DNA of 18,107 nucleotides, from the NCBI GenBank assembly GCA_016875755.1, contig VGOX01000009.1, positions 1 through 18,107 of the forward strand. Direction: 5' to 3'. The notes below the pieces were generated by a model that had not been told where the DNA came from, did not search any database, and worked only from the letters and a program-made list of their open reading frames with translations. How positions within the stretch are numbered: the stretch's first letter is position 1; the number at the start of each line of letters is the position of its first letter. The stretch comes from Chloroflexota bacterium (lineage in GTDB: Bacteria; Chloroflexota; Anaerolineae; Anaerolineales; Villigracilaceae). Below are positions 1-7,385 of the stretch, piece after piece. A program made the translations under genes and the position numbers.

Positions 1-74
1 GTGTTTGGTGTTTTTTCTGAACATGCGTTGATTGTATTAAATTTTTTCGGTTTTGACGAGGGTTGCTACCCTTT

Positions 75-101
75 TTGCAGTGGAGTCTTATATGCTATAC
101 T
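75..101 (+). promoter_or_regulatory. Likely promoter of the C69 dipeptidase gene
   Basis: TTGCAG (75-80) and TATACT (96-101) form a -35/-10 pair with a 15-base spacer, slightly short of the usual 16-18. The predicted transcript would start near 108 and leave a leader of about 18 bases containing the Shine-Dalgarno AAGGA (114-118). The -10 match is good and the -35 is approximate. The stretch before it (1-74) is AT-rich and I see no gene in it. Confidence 0.45.
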
Positions 102-125
102 TTATTTTTCTATAAGGAATCCACC

Positions 126-1442
126 ATGTGTGACACTCTCATCGCCACAAAACTTGCTGCAACCGACGGCGTCGCCGTCTTTGGAAAAAATTCCGACCGC
201 CCCGCCAATGAAGGGCAGTCGATGGTGCATTTCCCTGCCGCCACACACGCACCCGGCAGCAAGGTCAAATGCACCTATATCGAAATCCCGCAAGCTGAAA
301 AGACCCACGCCGTCCTGCTTTCCAAACCGTTTTGGATGTGGGGCGCAGAGATGGGCGTCAACGAACATGGTCTGGTGATCGGCAACGAAGCCGTTTACTC
401 GAAGATTCCCGCCAATAAAGAACCCGCCCTGCTCGGCATGGACATGCTGCGCGCCGCGCTCGAACGCGCCGTCACACCGCGTGAAGCATTGCAAGTCATC
501 ATTGACTTGCTCGAAGAATTTGGTCAGGGCGGCAACTGCCTCTCGCACGGCAACGCAATGTACTATCACAACAGCTTCCTCATCGCCAATGCAGACGATG
601 CCTGGGTGCTCGAAACTGTCGACAAGCAATGGGCGGCAAAACAGATCAAGGACGTGTACACAATCTCCAACTGCCTGACCATCGGCAATCAATACGACCT
701 TTCCTCCAAAGGGCTGGTCGATCTTGCCATCCAAAAAGGCATGAGCAAATCGCAAAACCAGTTCCAATTCGCGAACGATTATTCCGATTTCCTCTACACC
801 AACTTCGGCAAGGGGCGCATCCGCCGCGCCACCACCATCTCCACGCTCGACGACAACAAAGGAAAAGTCGGCATCGCAGAGATGATGAAAACCCTGCGCC
901 ACCACACCCACGAACCTTTCGACGCACAAAAAGGCATCACCAATGTAGACGTGTGCATGCACGCAGGCTTCGGTCCGATCCGCATCAGCCAAAGCACCGC
1001 CTCCATGGTCACCTATCTGGATAAATCCAACCCGATCATTTTCGCAACCGGCACATCCGCCCCCTGCACCAGCATTTTCAAACCCTTCTGGATGGATACC
1101 GCCTCAATTCTGGACGCCGAGCCTGTTCCCACCCATCAGGCAGACTCCAACTCCCTGTTCTGGGTCCACGAAAAACTGCACCGCGCCACACTGCGGAATT
1201 ACCCAGCACGCATCCAAACCTACGCCGCCGACCGCGATGCGCTGGAAAAGCAATTCATCGAAGGCGCATTGAAACTGCAAAACGCCCCCGCCAAAGAACG
1301 CGCAGAATTTTCAAAGCAATGCCTTGCCGAAAGCCGCGCCGCCGAAGCCGAATGGCTCAAACGTGTCGAGGCCGTCCCGGCAAAAGACAGCCTGCTCCAC
1401 ACAATGGCATGGAACGGATTCAACAAACAAGCCAGCCTGTAA
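126..1442 (+). CDS. C69 family dipeptidase (secernin-like Ntn hydrolase)
   Basis: The 438-residue product begins MCDTLIATKLAATDG and continues with GKNSDRP, the start signature of secernin-like C69 peptidases. In this family the cysteine after the initiator methionine (Cys2 here) becomes the N-terminal nucleophile, and GKNSDR shapes the active site. A later block ending in AWVLET, then WAAK and YTISN, also fits the family, whose better-studied members are dipeptidases. The start is ATG 126, preceded by AAGGA at 114-118 with a 7-base spacer; an upstream in-frame ATG at 63 is rejected because it would bury the catalytic cysteine. No signal peptide is seen, so it is probably cytoplasmic. Substrate is unknown; family members also include acyltransferase- and amidase-like enzymes. 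It stands alone, ending at a strong terminator. Confidence 0.88.
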   Translation: MCDTLIATKLAATDGVAVFGKNSDRPANEGQSMVHFPAATHAPGSKVKCTYIEIPQAEKTHAVLLSKPFWMWGAEMGVNEHGLVIGNEAVYSKIPANKEPALLGMDMLRAALERAVTPREALQVIIDLLEEFGQGGNCLSHGNAMYYHNSFLIANADDAWVLETVDKQWAAKQIKDVYTISNCLTIGNQYDLSSKGLVDLAIQKGMSKSQNQFQFANDYSDFLYTNFGKGRIRRATTISTLDDNKGKVGIAEMMKTLRHHTHEPFDAQKGITNVDVCMHAGFGPIRISQSTASMVTYLDKSNPIIFATGTSAPCTSIFKPFWMDTASILDAEPVPTHQADSNSLFWVHEKLHRATLRNYPARIQTYAADRDALEKQFIEGALKLQNAPAKERAEFSKQCLAESRAAEAEWLKRVEAVPAKDSLLHTMAWNGFNKQASL

Positions 1443-1460
1443 ATTTGATACTACATCGAA

Positions 1461-1503
1461 AAAAAACGCTCGGAAGGTCTCTGCCTTCCGAGCGTTTTTT
1501 TAT
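1461..1503. terminator. Bidirectional intrinsic terminator
   Basis: A perfect 17-bp inverted repeat (1461-1477 with 1484-1500) surrounds a 6-base loop. The stem core CGCTCGGAAGG is GC-rich and is flanked by an A-run on the left and a T-run on the right, so the structure is a terminator in both directions. It serves the dipeptidase gene on + and the proline dehydrogenase gene on -. The proline dehydrogenase stop codon (1500-1502) overlaps the T-run. Confidence 0.93.
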
Positions 1504-2459
1504 CCCTTGAAGAAATTCGTGACGAAGAACCAGATATTCGCGGGGCGTTCTGCCAGACGACGCATAAAGTAGGGATACCAATGTGTCCCAAATGGGACAT
1601 ACACACGCACCGGATAGCCTTCTTTTTTAAGCTGTTCCTGTAAATCCCTGCGGATGCCGTACAACATCTGAAATTCCAGTCCGCTTTTGGGCAGACCCAC
1701 TTTTTCTGCATAGCTTTTCGCAAAAGCGATCCGTTTCTCATCATGCGAGGCGATGGCAGGGATCGGGGGAATCCGTCCATCAGCGCTGATCGTGGACTTC
1801 AACGCCAAGGCTGCGTCGATCAAGATCTTTGTGAGCAGGTCAAAATTGGCGTCCACATCCGCTTTTTTCGGGAAGGCTTTGTCGGCGGGTTCGCGGTAGG
1901 CGCCCTTCACCAAACGGATGGTCGTACCGTTCTGCAACAAACGGCGCACATCCGCTTCGGTGCGATAGAGGTAGGACTGAACCACCAGACCGACATTGTC
2001 ATAGCCTTTTTCACGCATGGCGTAATAAAGGTTAATGGTCTTATCGGTATAGGGTGTATCTTCCATATCGATGCGGACAAATGTTTTATTGCGGCTTGCG
2101 CGGGCAACAATGCGCTCCAACGTCTCAGCACACAATGCTTCATCGAGACCCAGCCCGATCTGCGTCAGCTTGATGGAGACATTGCCCCTCGCAGCAGGAT
2201 CAGCTCCCAGCGCGTAGAGAGTCGCAAAAATATCCTCTGCGGCTTGCTGGGCTTCTTCGGGAGTGTTCGTATGTTCACCGAGGTGGTCAAGCGTCGCATT
2301 AATCCCCTTGGCGTTCAATTCCCCTACAACACGAATTGCATCTTCAAGTTTGGTTCCCGCAATAAAGCGGGAGGCAGTTCGCCAGGCAAATCCCCAACTG
2401 GTGATCAAGTTTTGCGCCCAGGCAGCTTTGGAAAGGTAGATCAAAAGTGAGCGGAGCAT
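1500..2459 (-). CDS. Proline dehydrogenase (single-domain, FAD-dependent)
   Basis: This 319-residue protein matches the monofunctional PRODH barrel that oxidises L-proline to delta-1-pyrroline-5-carboxylate and passes electrons via FAD to the quinone pool. Visible family blocks are SIKLTQ (95-100), RIDMED (129-134), VVQSYLYR (159-166), RLVKGAY (182-188), EFQMLYGIR (262-270) and the C-terminal YVPFGTHWYPY followed by RRLAERP (287-306), which carries the paired arginines that bind the proline carboxylate. Length is normal for the stand-alone bacterial form. The P5C dehydrogenase partner is not in this window. The ATG at 2459 has an AAGGA Shine-Dalgarno (complement of 2467-2471) with a 7-base spacer. 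It is divergent from the serine hydrolase gene and convergent with the dipeptidase gene. The name putA is avoided because that fusion is absent. Confidence 0.93.
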   Translation of the reverse strand: MLRSLLIYLSKAAWAQNLITSWGFAWRTASRFIAGTKLEDAIRVVGELNAKGINATLDHLGEHTNTPEEAQQAAEDIFATLYALGADPAARGNVSIKLTQIGLGLDEALCAETLERIVARASRNKTFVRIDMEDTPYTDKTINLYYAMREKGYDNVGLVVQSYLYRTEADVRRLLQNGTTIRLVKGAYREPADKAFPKKADVDANFDLLTKILIDAALALKSTISADGRIPPIPAIASHDEKRIAFAKSYAEKVGLPKSGLEFQMLYGIRRDLQEQLKKEGYPVRVYVPFGTHWYPYFMRRLAERPANIWFFVTNFFKG

Positions 2460-2500
2460 GAAACCATCCTTCGAGGCGGAAAGTTATTAATCCTGCGCTT

Positions 2501-2537
2501 ATTCTAGCACAAGCGCCTTGTTTCGGTATGTTATACT
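2501..2537. promoter_or_regulatory. Divergent promoter region between proline dehydrogenase and serine hydrolase genes
   Basis: The 109-base gap between the two start codons holds a minus-strand -10-like TAGAAT (complement of 2501-2506) for the proline dehydrogenase gene, about 40 bases before its start, and a plus-strand TATACT (2532-2537) for the serine hydrolase gene, 31 bases before its GTG. The plus box lies in TATGTTATACTTT, nearly the same 13-mer as TATGCTATACTTT (91-103) before the dipeptidase gene. No convincing -35 is seen for either. Confidence 0.4.
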
Positions 2538-2568
2538 TTTTTGCGTATTTTACGCTTCTGGAGGCAAA

Positions 2569-4062
2569 GTGAGAAACCGCAATACAAACATCATCCTTCG
2601 GGGTGTTTCCATTTTATTTCTGACCGTTGCATTCGTCATTACCGTTACGTCCCTGATCACCTATAGCAGGCAAAGAAATAGTTATCCCAGTGGAATGACC
2701 GTGGCTGGCGTACCCGTTGGCGGATTGTCACCTGCGCAGGCATCCCAACGGCTGCTTGAGGTGTACACATCCCCAATCGAAGCAACCTATAACGATGCCA
2801 TCATTCACATCGACCCCGGCGCAGTCGGCTTTCAGGTGGATGTGGAAACCATGCTCGCCGCGGCAGACCTCAGCCGCACAGGCGGCTCTTTCTGGGGCGG
2901 ATTTTGGGATTACATCTGGAATCGCACCCCGCCCGAATCACAAATTCCATTAAGCGCTTCGGTTTCAGAGGAACGCTTGCGCGAATACCTACAGAACGAG
3001 ATTTCCTCCCGCTACGACCAGCCGCCATCTCCTGCACAGCCGATTCCCGGCGGGACCTCGTTCCTGCCCGGCGCACCCGGGCAGACTCTTGACCTTGACC
3101 GCGCCGTTCTGCTGATCACCGATGCGCTGCGGTCTCCGTCCAACCGCTCGATCGCGCTGTCCTTCATCCGCAGTACAGCGGCAAGACCCACCATCGAAAA
3201 TCTGGAGATCCTGCTCAAACAGATCATCGTCACCTCTGATTTTGATGGTGTGATCGGTTTTTATATGATAGACTTGCAAACCGGGCAGGAAATCCACTTT
3301 GCAATGAACAGCAAACAGGAAATTTCCGTCGAACCCGATATTGCCTTTACGGCATCCAGCACGATCAAGGTTCCAATTGTGGCGTCCTATCTTATCAACC
3401 GTGGCAGCAACCTCGACCCCGCAACCTCTGAGGTCATTCTGCGCACGCTGGGCAGGTCTGATAATTCCGCCACCGACCTTGTTCTCGAGCGCATCGACCC
3501 GTCGAACGGTCCGCTCTTTGTCACCCGAGATATGGAAGCCATCGGGCTGCAAAACACCTTCCTTGGCGGCATGTTCTACTTGGGCGCACCCAACCTGCTG
3601 CCCGGGCGCATCACCCCCAGCAACGCACGCACAGATATTTCAACCGCCCCCGACTCCTATTCACAGACCACACCGTCTGAAATGGGCATCCTGATCGCCG
3701 ACATATATCAGTGCGCCGAAAATAGCGGCGGGGCGTTGATCGCGGCCTTCCCCGATAAAGTAACACCAGAAACCTGCCAGCTTCTGTTCGATTTCATGGC
3801 ACAGGATAAACTCGGCGCGTTGATCCAAGGCGGCGTGCCCGATGGAACGCTCGTGCCGCATAAACATGGCTATGTCCTCTCGCCGCGCGACGGTGTGATG
3901 CACGACACCAGCGATGTCGGTATTGTGTACACACCAGGCGGTAATTTCGTCCTCTCCATTTACACCTATCATCCCGTGCAAAACATTTGGGATATTACAA
4001 ACCCGCTCTTTGTAAATCTCACCCAGGCTGTGTACAACTACTTCAACATTTCAGTTCAATAA
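2569..4062 (+). CDS. Membrane-anchored serine hydrolase, class A beta-lactamase fold, with VanW-type N-terminal domain
   Basis: The 497-residue protein starts with a short basic stretch and one membrane segment (about 8-33), so the rest is probably outside the cytoplasm. Residues about 40-165 (GMTVAGVPVGGLSPAQA and following) resemble the PG_binding_4 domain found in VanW and YkuD-type proteins. The C-terminal half is a class A beta-lactamase/PBP-like domain: STIK gives SxxK (S264, K267), SDN is at 297-299, and KHG (432-434) stands where KTG normally is. I do not see the usual ExxLN omega-loop glutamate, so efficient beta-lactam hydrolysis is doubtful and a cell-wall peptidase role is as likely. 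The start is GTG 2569, preceded by GGAGG (2560-2564); the in-frame TTG at 2518 lies upstream of the -10 box and is rejected. A terminator follows. Confidence 0.82.
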   Translation: MRNRNTNIILRGVSILFLTVAFVITVTSLITYSRQRNSYPSGMTVAGVPVGGLSPAQASQRLLEVYTSPIEATYNDAIIHIDPGAVGFQVDVETMLAAADLSRTGGSFWGGFWDYIWNRTPPESQIPLSASVSEERLREYLQNEISSRYDQPPSPAQPIPGGTSFLPGAPGQTLDLDRAVLLITDALRSPSNRSIALSFIRSTAARPTIENLEILLKQIIVTSDFDGVIGFYMIDLQTGQEIHFAMNSKQEISVEPDIAFTASSTIKVPIVASYLINRGSNLDPATSEVILRTLGRSDNSATDLVLERIDPSNGPLFVTRDMEAIGLQNTFLGGMFYLGAPNLLPGRITPSNARTDISTAPDSYSQTTPSEMGILIADIYQCAENSGGALIAAFPDKVTPETCQLLFDFMAQDKLGALIQGGVPDGTLVPHKHGYVLSPRDGVMHDTSDVGIVYTPGGNFVLSIYTYHPVQNIWDITNPLFVNLTQAVYNYFNISVQ

Positions 4063-4086
4063 CAATCGAACCCGTTTTCCGCCAGA

Positions 4087-4110
4087 AACGCGAAAACGCG
4101 TTATTTTTTT
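4087..4110 (+). terminator. Intrinsic terminator after the serine hydrolase gene
   Basis: AACGCG (4087-4092) pairs with CGCGTT (4097-4102) around an AAAA loop, followed by a run of seven T (4104-4110). The stem is only 6 bp but its core is all G-C. It lies 24 bases after the stop codon and just before the next promoter. Confidence 0.75.
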
Positions 4111-4121
4111 GTCACTTCGTA

Positions 4122-4135
4122 TATAATTCAACCTA
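4122..4135 (+). promoter_or_regulatory. Consensus -10 box of an apparently leaderless transcript
   Basis: A perfect TATAAT (4122-4127) ends 7 bases before ATG 4135, so transcription should begin at or within a base of the start codon. There is no Shine-Dalgarno in the intervening TCAACCT. This suggests a leaderless mRNA for the first gene of the long + strand run. No good -35 was found. Confidence 0.6.
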
Positions 4136-4836
4136 TGAGCGCCTCGCTGGGACTATACCGCCTGCAACAAGTAGATCGTCAGATCGGCCGCGCCCGCGCG
4201 CAGTTGGAAAGCATCCGCAAAATCCTTGAAAACGACACGGAACTCAAGCAAACCCTCTCCCGGCTCGAAACAGCCCAAAAAGAAAATCATCTCATTCAAA
4301 ATCAACTCAAGAATGCCGAAGCAGAAGTGACGGCGCAAAAGATCAAGATCGAACATGCCGATTCAAGTTTATACGGCGGGACAGTAAAGAATCCAAAAGA
4401 ATTACAAGATCTGCAAAAAGATATCGTCTCGCTCAAGAAGCACCTCACCACATTGGAAGAACGCGAATTGGAACTCATGCTTGTCGCCGAGAAAACGGAA
4501 ACTGAACTACAAAGCGCAAAAGATGACCTTGCAGTGTTTCAAGCCAAACTTGGCAACGAGCACAAAAAACTACTCGAAGAACAAGCGACATGCACAACGC
4601 AATTGGAAAGTCTCGCCGATGAACGCTCAGCAACCGCAACACCCATCGAAACCAGCCTGATCGAGATCTACGAAACCCTCCGCCGCCAGAAACGCGGCAT
4701 GGCCGTCACCGAAGTGGAAGATAATTCCTGCGGTGCCTGCGGCGCGAATGTCAATGCGGCCACCCAGCAAAACGCCCGTTCTCAAAACCAACTGGCATAT
4801 TGCCCCTCCTGCGGGCGCATTCTTTTTGCGAACTGA
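4135..4836 (+). CDS. Coiled-coil protein with C4 zinc ribbon (zf-RING_7/CT398-like)
   Basis: The 233-residue product has a long, strongly charged heptad-rich region (about 15-170) predicted to form an antiparallel coiled coil, with the conserved-looking turn SLYGGTVKNPKELQ in the middle, and ends in a zinc ribbon with cysteine pairs C199/C202 and C223/C226 (CGAC and CPSC). This order matches the widespread bacterial zf-RING_7 family, whose chlamydial member is CT398. Family members have been linked to sigma factor or secretion-associated partners, but no general function is established. It opens the operon-like run: 9 bases separate its stop from the NACHT gene. Start ATG 4135 is set by the -10 box just upstream. 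The biochemical role here is unknown. Confidence 0.85.
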   Translation: MSASLGLYRLQQVDRQIGRARAQLESIRKILENDTELKQTLSRLETAQKENHLIQNQLKNAEAEVTAQKIKIEHADSSLYGGTVKNPKELQDLQKDIVSLKKHLTTLEERELELMLVAEKTETELQSAKDDLAVFQAKLGNEHKKLLEEQATCTTQLESLADERSATATPIETSLIEIYETLRRQKRGMAVTEVEDNSCGACGANVNAATQQNARSQNQLAYCPSCGRILFAN

Positions 4837-4845
4837 GATATTCTA

Positions 4846-7383
4846 ATGTTTTCATCTCTCATCGATCCCCTTTCCTTCTTCATCGGCTTCGTAACCGCCT
4901 CTGTCTTTTGGTTTCTCGCCACGCGCGCCCGCCCGCTTTGGAATGAGATGCACACCAACTGGCAGGACCAGCGCGACGCGGCACAAGCCCGCAAGACCAG
5001 ATCTGTGGAAGAAAATCACCGCCGCAACACCCTGCGACGGGCACAAGGCATGCACCTCGCCGCACAACTCTTCGCCCTCGATGAGATCATTCAAGAACCG
5101 CTTTTGCTCGCCCCGCCCCAACGCGTGGAACCTGGTTCCCCGCATAAATTCGAAGATGTCATTACACAAACCCTTCCCTATCTCCCCGCCTGGCCCGAAA
5201 TCGCCGCAACTTATCGCTCGCATACACTAACCCTGCCGCAGGCGCTTTCAGGGAATTCGAATCTTGTCATCATTGGGCAGCCGGGTGTCGGCAAAACCGT
5301 TGCCCTTGCGCACCTCGCCTCCCTCGCCGCCAATCGTAGCGAAACACTCGGCGCGCTTCAAGAAGCCGTCCCATTCCTTGTGCACGTCGCCGACCTGAAA
5401 CTCCCCATTAAAGAGCCAAAGAATGTCCTCGACCCGATCATCGAAGCGGCGTCAGAATCCGCGCCGATGCTCGATCTGGGGCGCATCCCCGAATTTGTAA
5501 GAAACAGTTTCAAAACTGGCTACGCCATTTTGCTTGTGGATGGGTACGATGAAATTCCGCAGGAAGAACAAAGAGGCGTTGCAGAATTCCTCAAGGTTCT
5601 GACCCACAATTATCCGAAAGCCCGCGTCGTCACCACAGGCACCCCAGAATATTTAGACGGTCTCATCCCGCTTGGTTTTGCACCGCTTGCCATGTGTACA
5701 TGGTCAAACCGCGATAATCAAAAATTCATTGAACACTGGGAACAGTTGTGGTCTCAAACGGTAGCACTGGAAGCATGGAATCAAACTGGGCCCGAACAGG
5801 TAGACCCGCTTCTACTTAACTCATGGCTTGCCTCTGACAATTTGAATTTATCTCCCCTTGAGCTGACTCTCAAAGTCTGGGGGGCATACGCAGGAGACAG
5901 CCTTGGCTCACACGTACTAGAATCGATCGCCACACATATTCGCCGCCTTGCGCCGCCGAACACTCCGCTAGCCGCGCTGGAGACGCTCGCCATGCAGGTC
6001 ACATTGAGCAGCCAGCCGATCTTCGATCCGCGCCGTGCGCGGGAATGGGTGAAATCTTTTGAAGTGGCTGAAGAAGCTCCTGAAGGCGACCCAGCCGAAA
6101 CGTCCGAGGGTGAAGCGGATGTTAAGCCGAAGAAGGGCAAAAAGAACGAAAAGCCCGTCCCCGCGCCGACCACAGGCCTGCTTGGGAAGATGGCTGCCAG
6201 CGGCTTGCTCGTTACCCATCCCGATAACAAAATGAGATTTGCCCATTCGGTCTTTGCAGGCTACCTTGCAGGGCACGCGCTCACAAATTACAACAGCGAC
6301 GAAGCCATCCTCAACCAGCCGGATTGGTCGGGGAAATATCTTGCCATGCGCTATGTTGCTGCGCATGGTGTCGCCAGCAAACTCGTGCAATCATTACTGG
6401 AGTTTTCGCGCCTGCCCATGCACCGTCCGCTGTTTGCGGCGGCGCGCTGGCTGCGCGATGCGCCCCGTAACGCTCCCTGGCGCGGAAAATTATTTGGCAC
6501 GCTTGCTGCCGTCATGCAAACCGAAGGCATCCCGCTCAGTTTGCGTGGACAAGCCATGGCTGCGTTCGTATACAGCAAAGATAGCAACGCCGCAACCTTG
6601 ATGCGCCAATTCGCAACATCGCTGTCATTCGAGCTTGCACATTTGGCGATCCTCGGCGCAGGCGCCATGCAGGATGCCAAATCCGTGAAGGCGTTGGAAG
6701 ATGCGCTCAGTGCGCCAAGCCAAGCGGTGAGACGGGCCGCATGCATGGCATTGGTTGCGATCGGCACCAATGAAGCGCTTGAAACCGTGGCGCACACCCT
6801 GCTCAACGGCGACGAAGAAATCCGCCGCGCCGCAGGGGAAGCCCTAGCCAATGATCCGCATGAAGGCTATGAAATGCTGAAGGATGGCGTAACGCTCGAC
6901 GACATTCTTCTGCGCCGTGCCGTTATGTACGGGTTGGGACGCATCGACGAAATTTGGGCGGTTGAACTGCTCCAAAAGATGCAAGTGGACGATGATCTGT
7001 GGATCGTGCGCAATGCCGCCACAGAGGTGCTGGATGCAAAAACAGCCGTCGGTTCTTTCGCCCCGAACAAACTCAAGACCCCGCACGAATCGCCGTGGCT
7101 GATCGAATTTGCCGCCAAAAAGGGCGTGGGTATCTCGCCCGGCACTCCTGCCACAGATATATTGTTATTGGCGCTAAAAGAAGAAGAAGAAGAAGACGTG
7201 GGACTCCGCCTTGCGGCAATGCCCTACTTGAAACTTTCACCAAAGGAAGGCGTGATCGCACAGTTATACGATGCCATGTATCAGGATGAACCTGAAGTGC
7301 GTGAAGCAGCCTATCACACCTTGTGGGAGATCGGCCTCTCCGGTGTGAAACTCCCCGACCCAAGCCAGTTTGGATTAAGTTAA
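4846..7383 (+). CDS. Membrane-anchored NACHT (STAND) NTPase with C-terminal HEAT repeats
   Basis: The 845-residue protein has an N-terminal membrane segment (about 6-24) and then a NACHT NTPase: Walker A GQPGVGKT (144-151), Walker B ILLVDGYDEIP with D232 and the NACHT-typical D235-E236, and a sensor-like RVVTTGTPEY. A helical/winged region follows, interrupted by a charged low-complexity linker (about 409-443); the segment resuming at TGLLGKMAASGLL and reaching FAHSVFAGYLAGH is typical of STAND proteins. Residues about 586-845 are HEAT-like helical pairs such as QAVRRAACMALVAIG and EEIRRAAGEALA. STAND proteins are ligand-gated switches in signalling, cell death or phage defence. No toxic effector domain (nuclease, TIR, protease) is visible, so the output is unknown. 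ATG 4846 lacks a clear Shine-Dalgarno and is probably translationally coupled to the upstream gene. Five GAA codons in a row occur at 7180-7194. Confidence 0.85.
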   Translation: MFSSLIDPLSFFIGFVTASVFWFLATRARPLWNEMHTNWQDQRDAAQARKTRSVEENHRRNTLRRAQGMHLAAQLFALDEIIQEPLLLAPPQRVEPGSPHKFEDVITQTLPYLPAWPEIAATYRSHTLTLPQALSGNSNLVIIGQPGVGKTVALAHLASLAANRSETLGALQEAVPFLVHVADLKLPIKEPKNVLDPIIEAASESAPMLDLGRIPEFVRNSFKTGYAILLVDGYDEIPQEEQRGVAEFLKVLTHNYPKARVVTTGTPEYLDGLIPLGFAPLAMCTWSNRDNQKFIEHWEQLWSQTVALEAWNQTGPEQVDPLLLNSWLASDNLNLSPLELTLKVWGAYAGDSLGSHVLESIATHIRRLAPPNTPLAALETLAMQVTLSSQPIFDPRRAREWVKSFEVAEEAPEGDPAETSEGEADVKPKKGKKNEKPVPAPTTGLLGKMAASGLLVTHPDNKMRFAHSVFAGYLAGHALTNYNSDEAILNQPDWSGKYLAMRYVAAHGVASKLVQSLLEFSRLPMHRPLFAAARWLRDAPRNAPWRGKLFGTLAAVMQTEGIPLSLRGQAMAAFVYSKDSNAATLMRQFATSLSFELAHLAILGAGAMQDAKSVKALEDALSAPSQAVRRAACMALVAIGTNEALETVAHTLLNGDEEIRRAAGEALANDPHEGYEMLKDGVTLDDILLRRAVMYGLGRIDEIWAVELLQKMQVDDDLWIVRNAATEVLDAKTAVGSFAPNKLKTPHESPWLIEFAAKKGVGISPGTPATDILLLALKEEEEEDVGLRLAAMPYLKLSPKEGVIAQLYDAMYQDEPEVREAAYHTLWEIGLSGVKLPDPSQFGLS

Positions 7384-7385
7384 CC

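Noticed and set aside
102..992. Long 296-codon open frame on the minus strand opposite the dipeptidase gene
   Set aside because: It is the antisense of a recognisable C69 protein; its product has no family features and is rich in shadow-type Gly/Val/Asp/Cys runs.
1743..2450. 235-codon + strand frame opposite the proline dehydrogenase gene
   Set aside because: The minus-strand product has all PRODH motifs; the + frame shows no domain and no ribosome-binding site.
7180..7194. Five GAA codons in the NACHT gene as a phase-variation repeat
   Set aside because: A change in unit number keeps the frame and only alters a glutamate run; the stretch is short and acidic runs are common.
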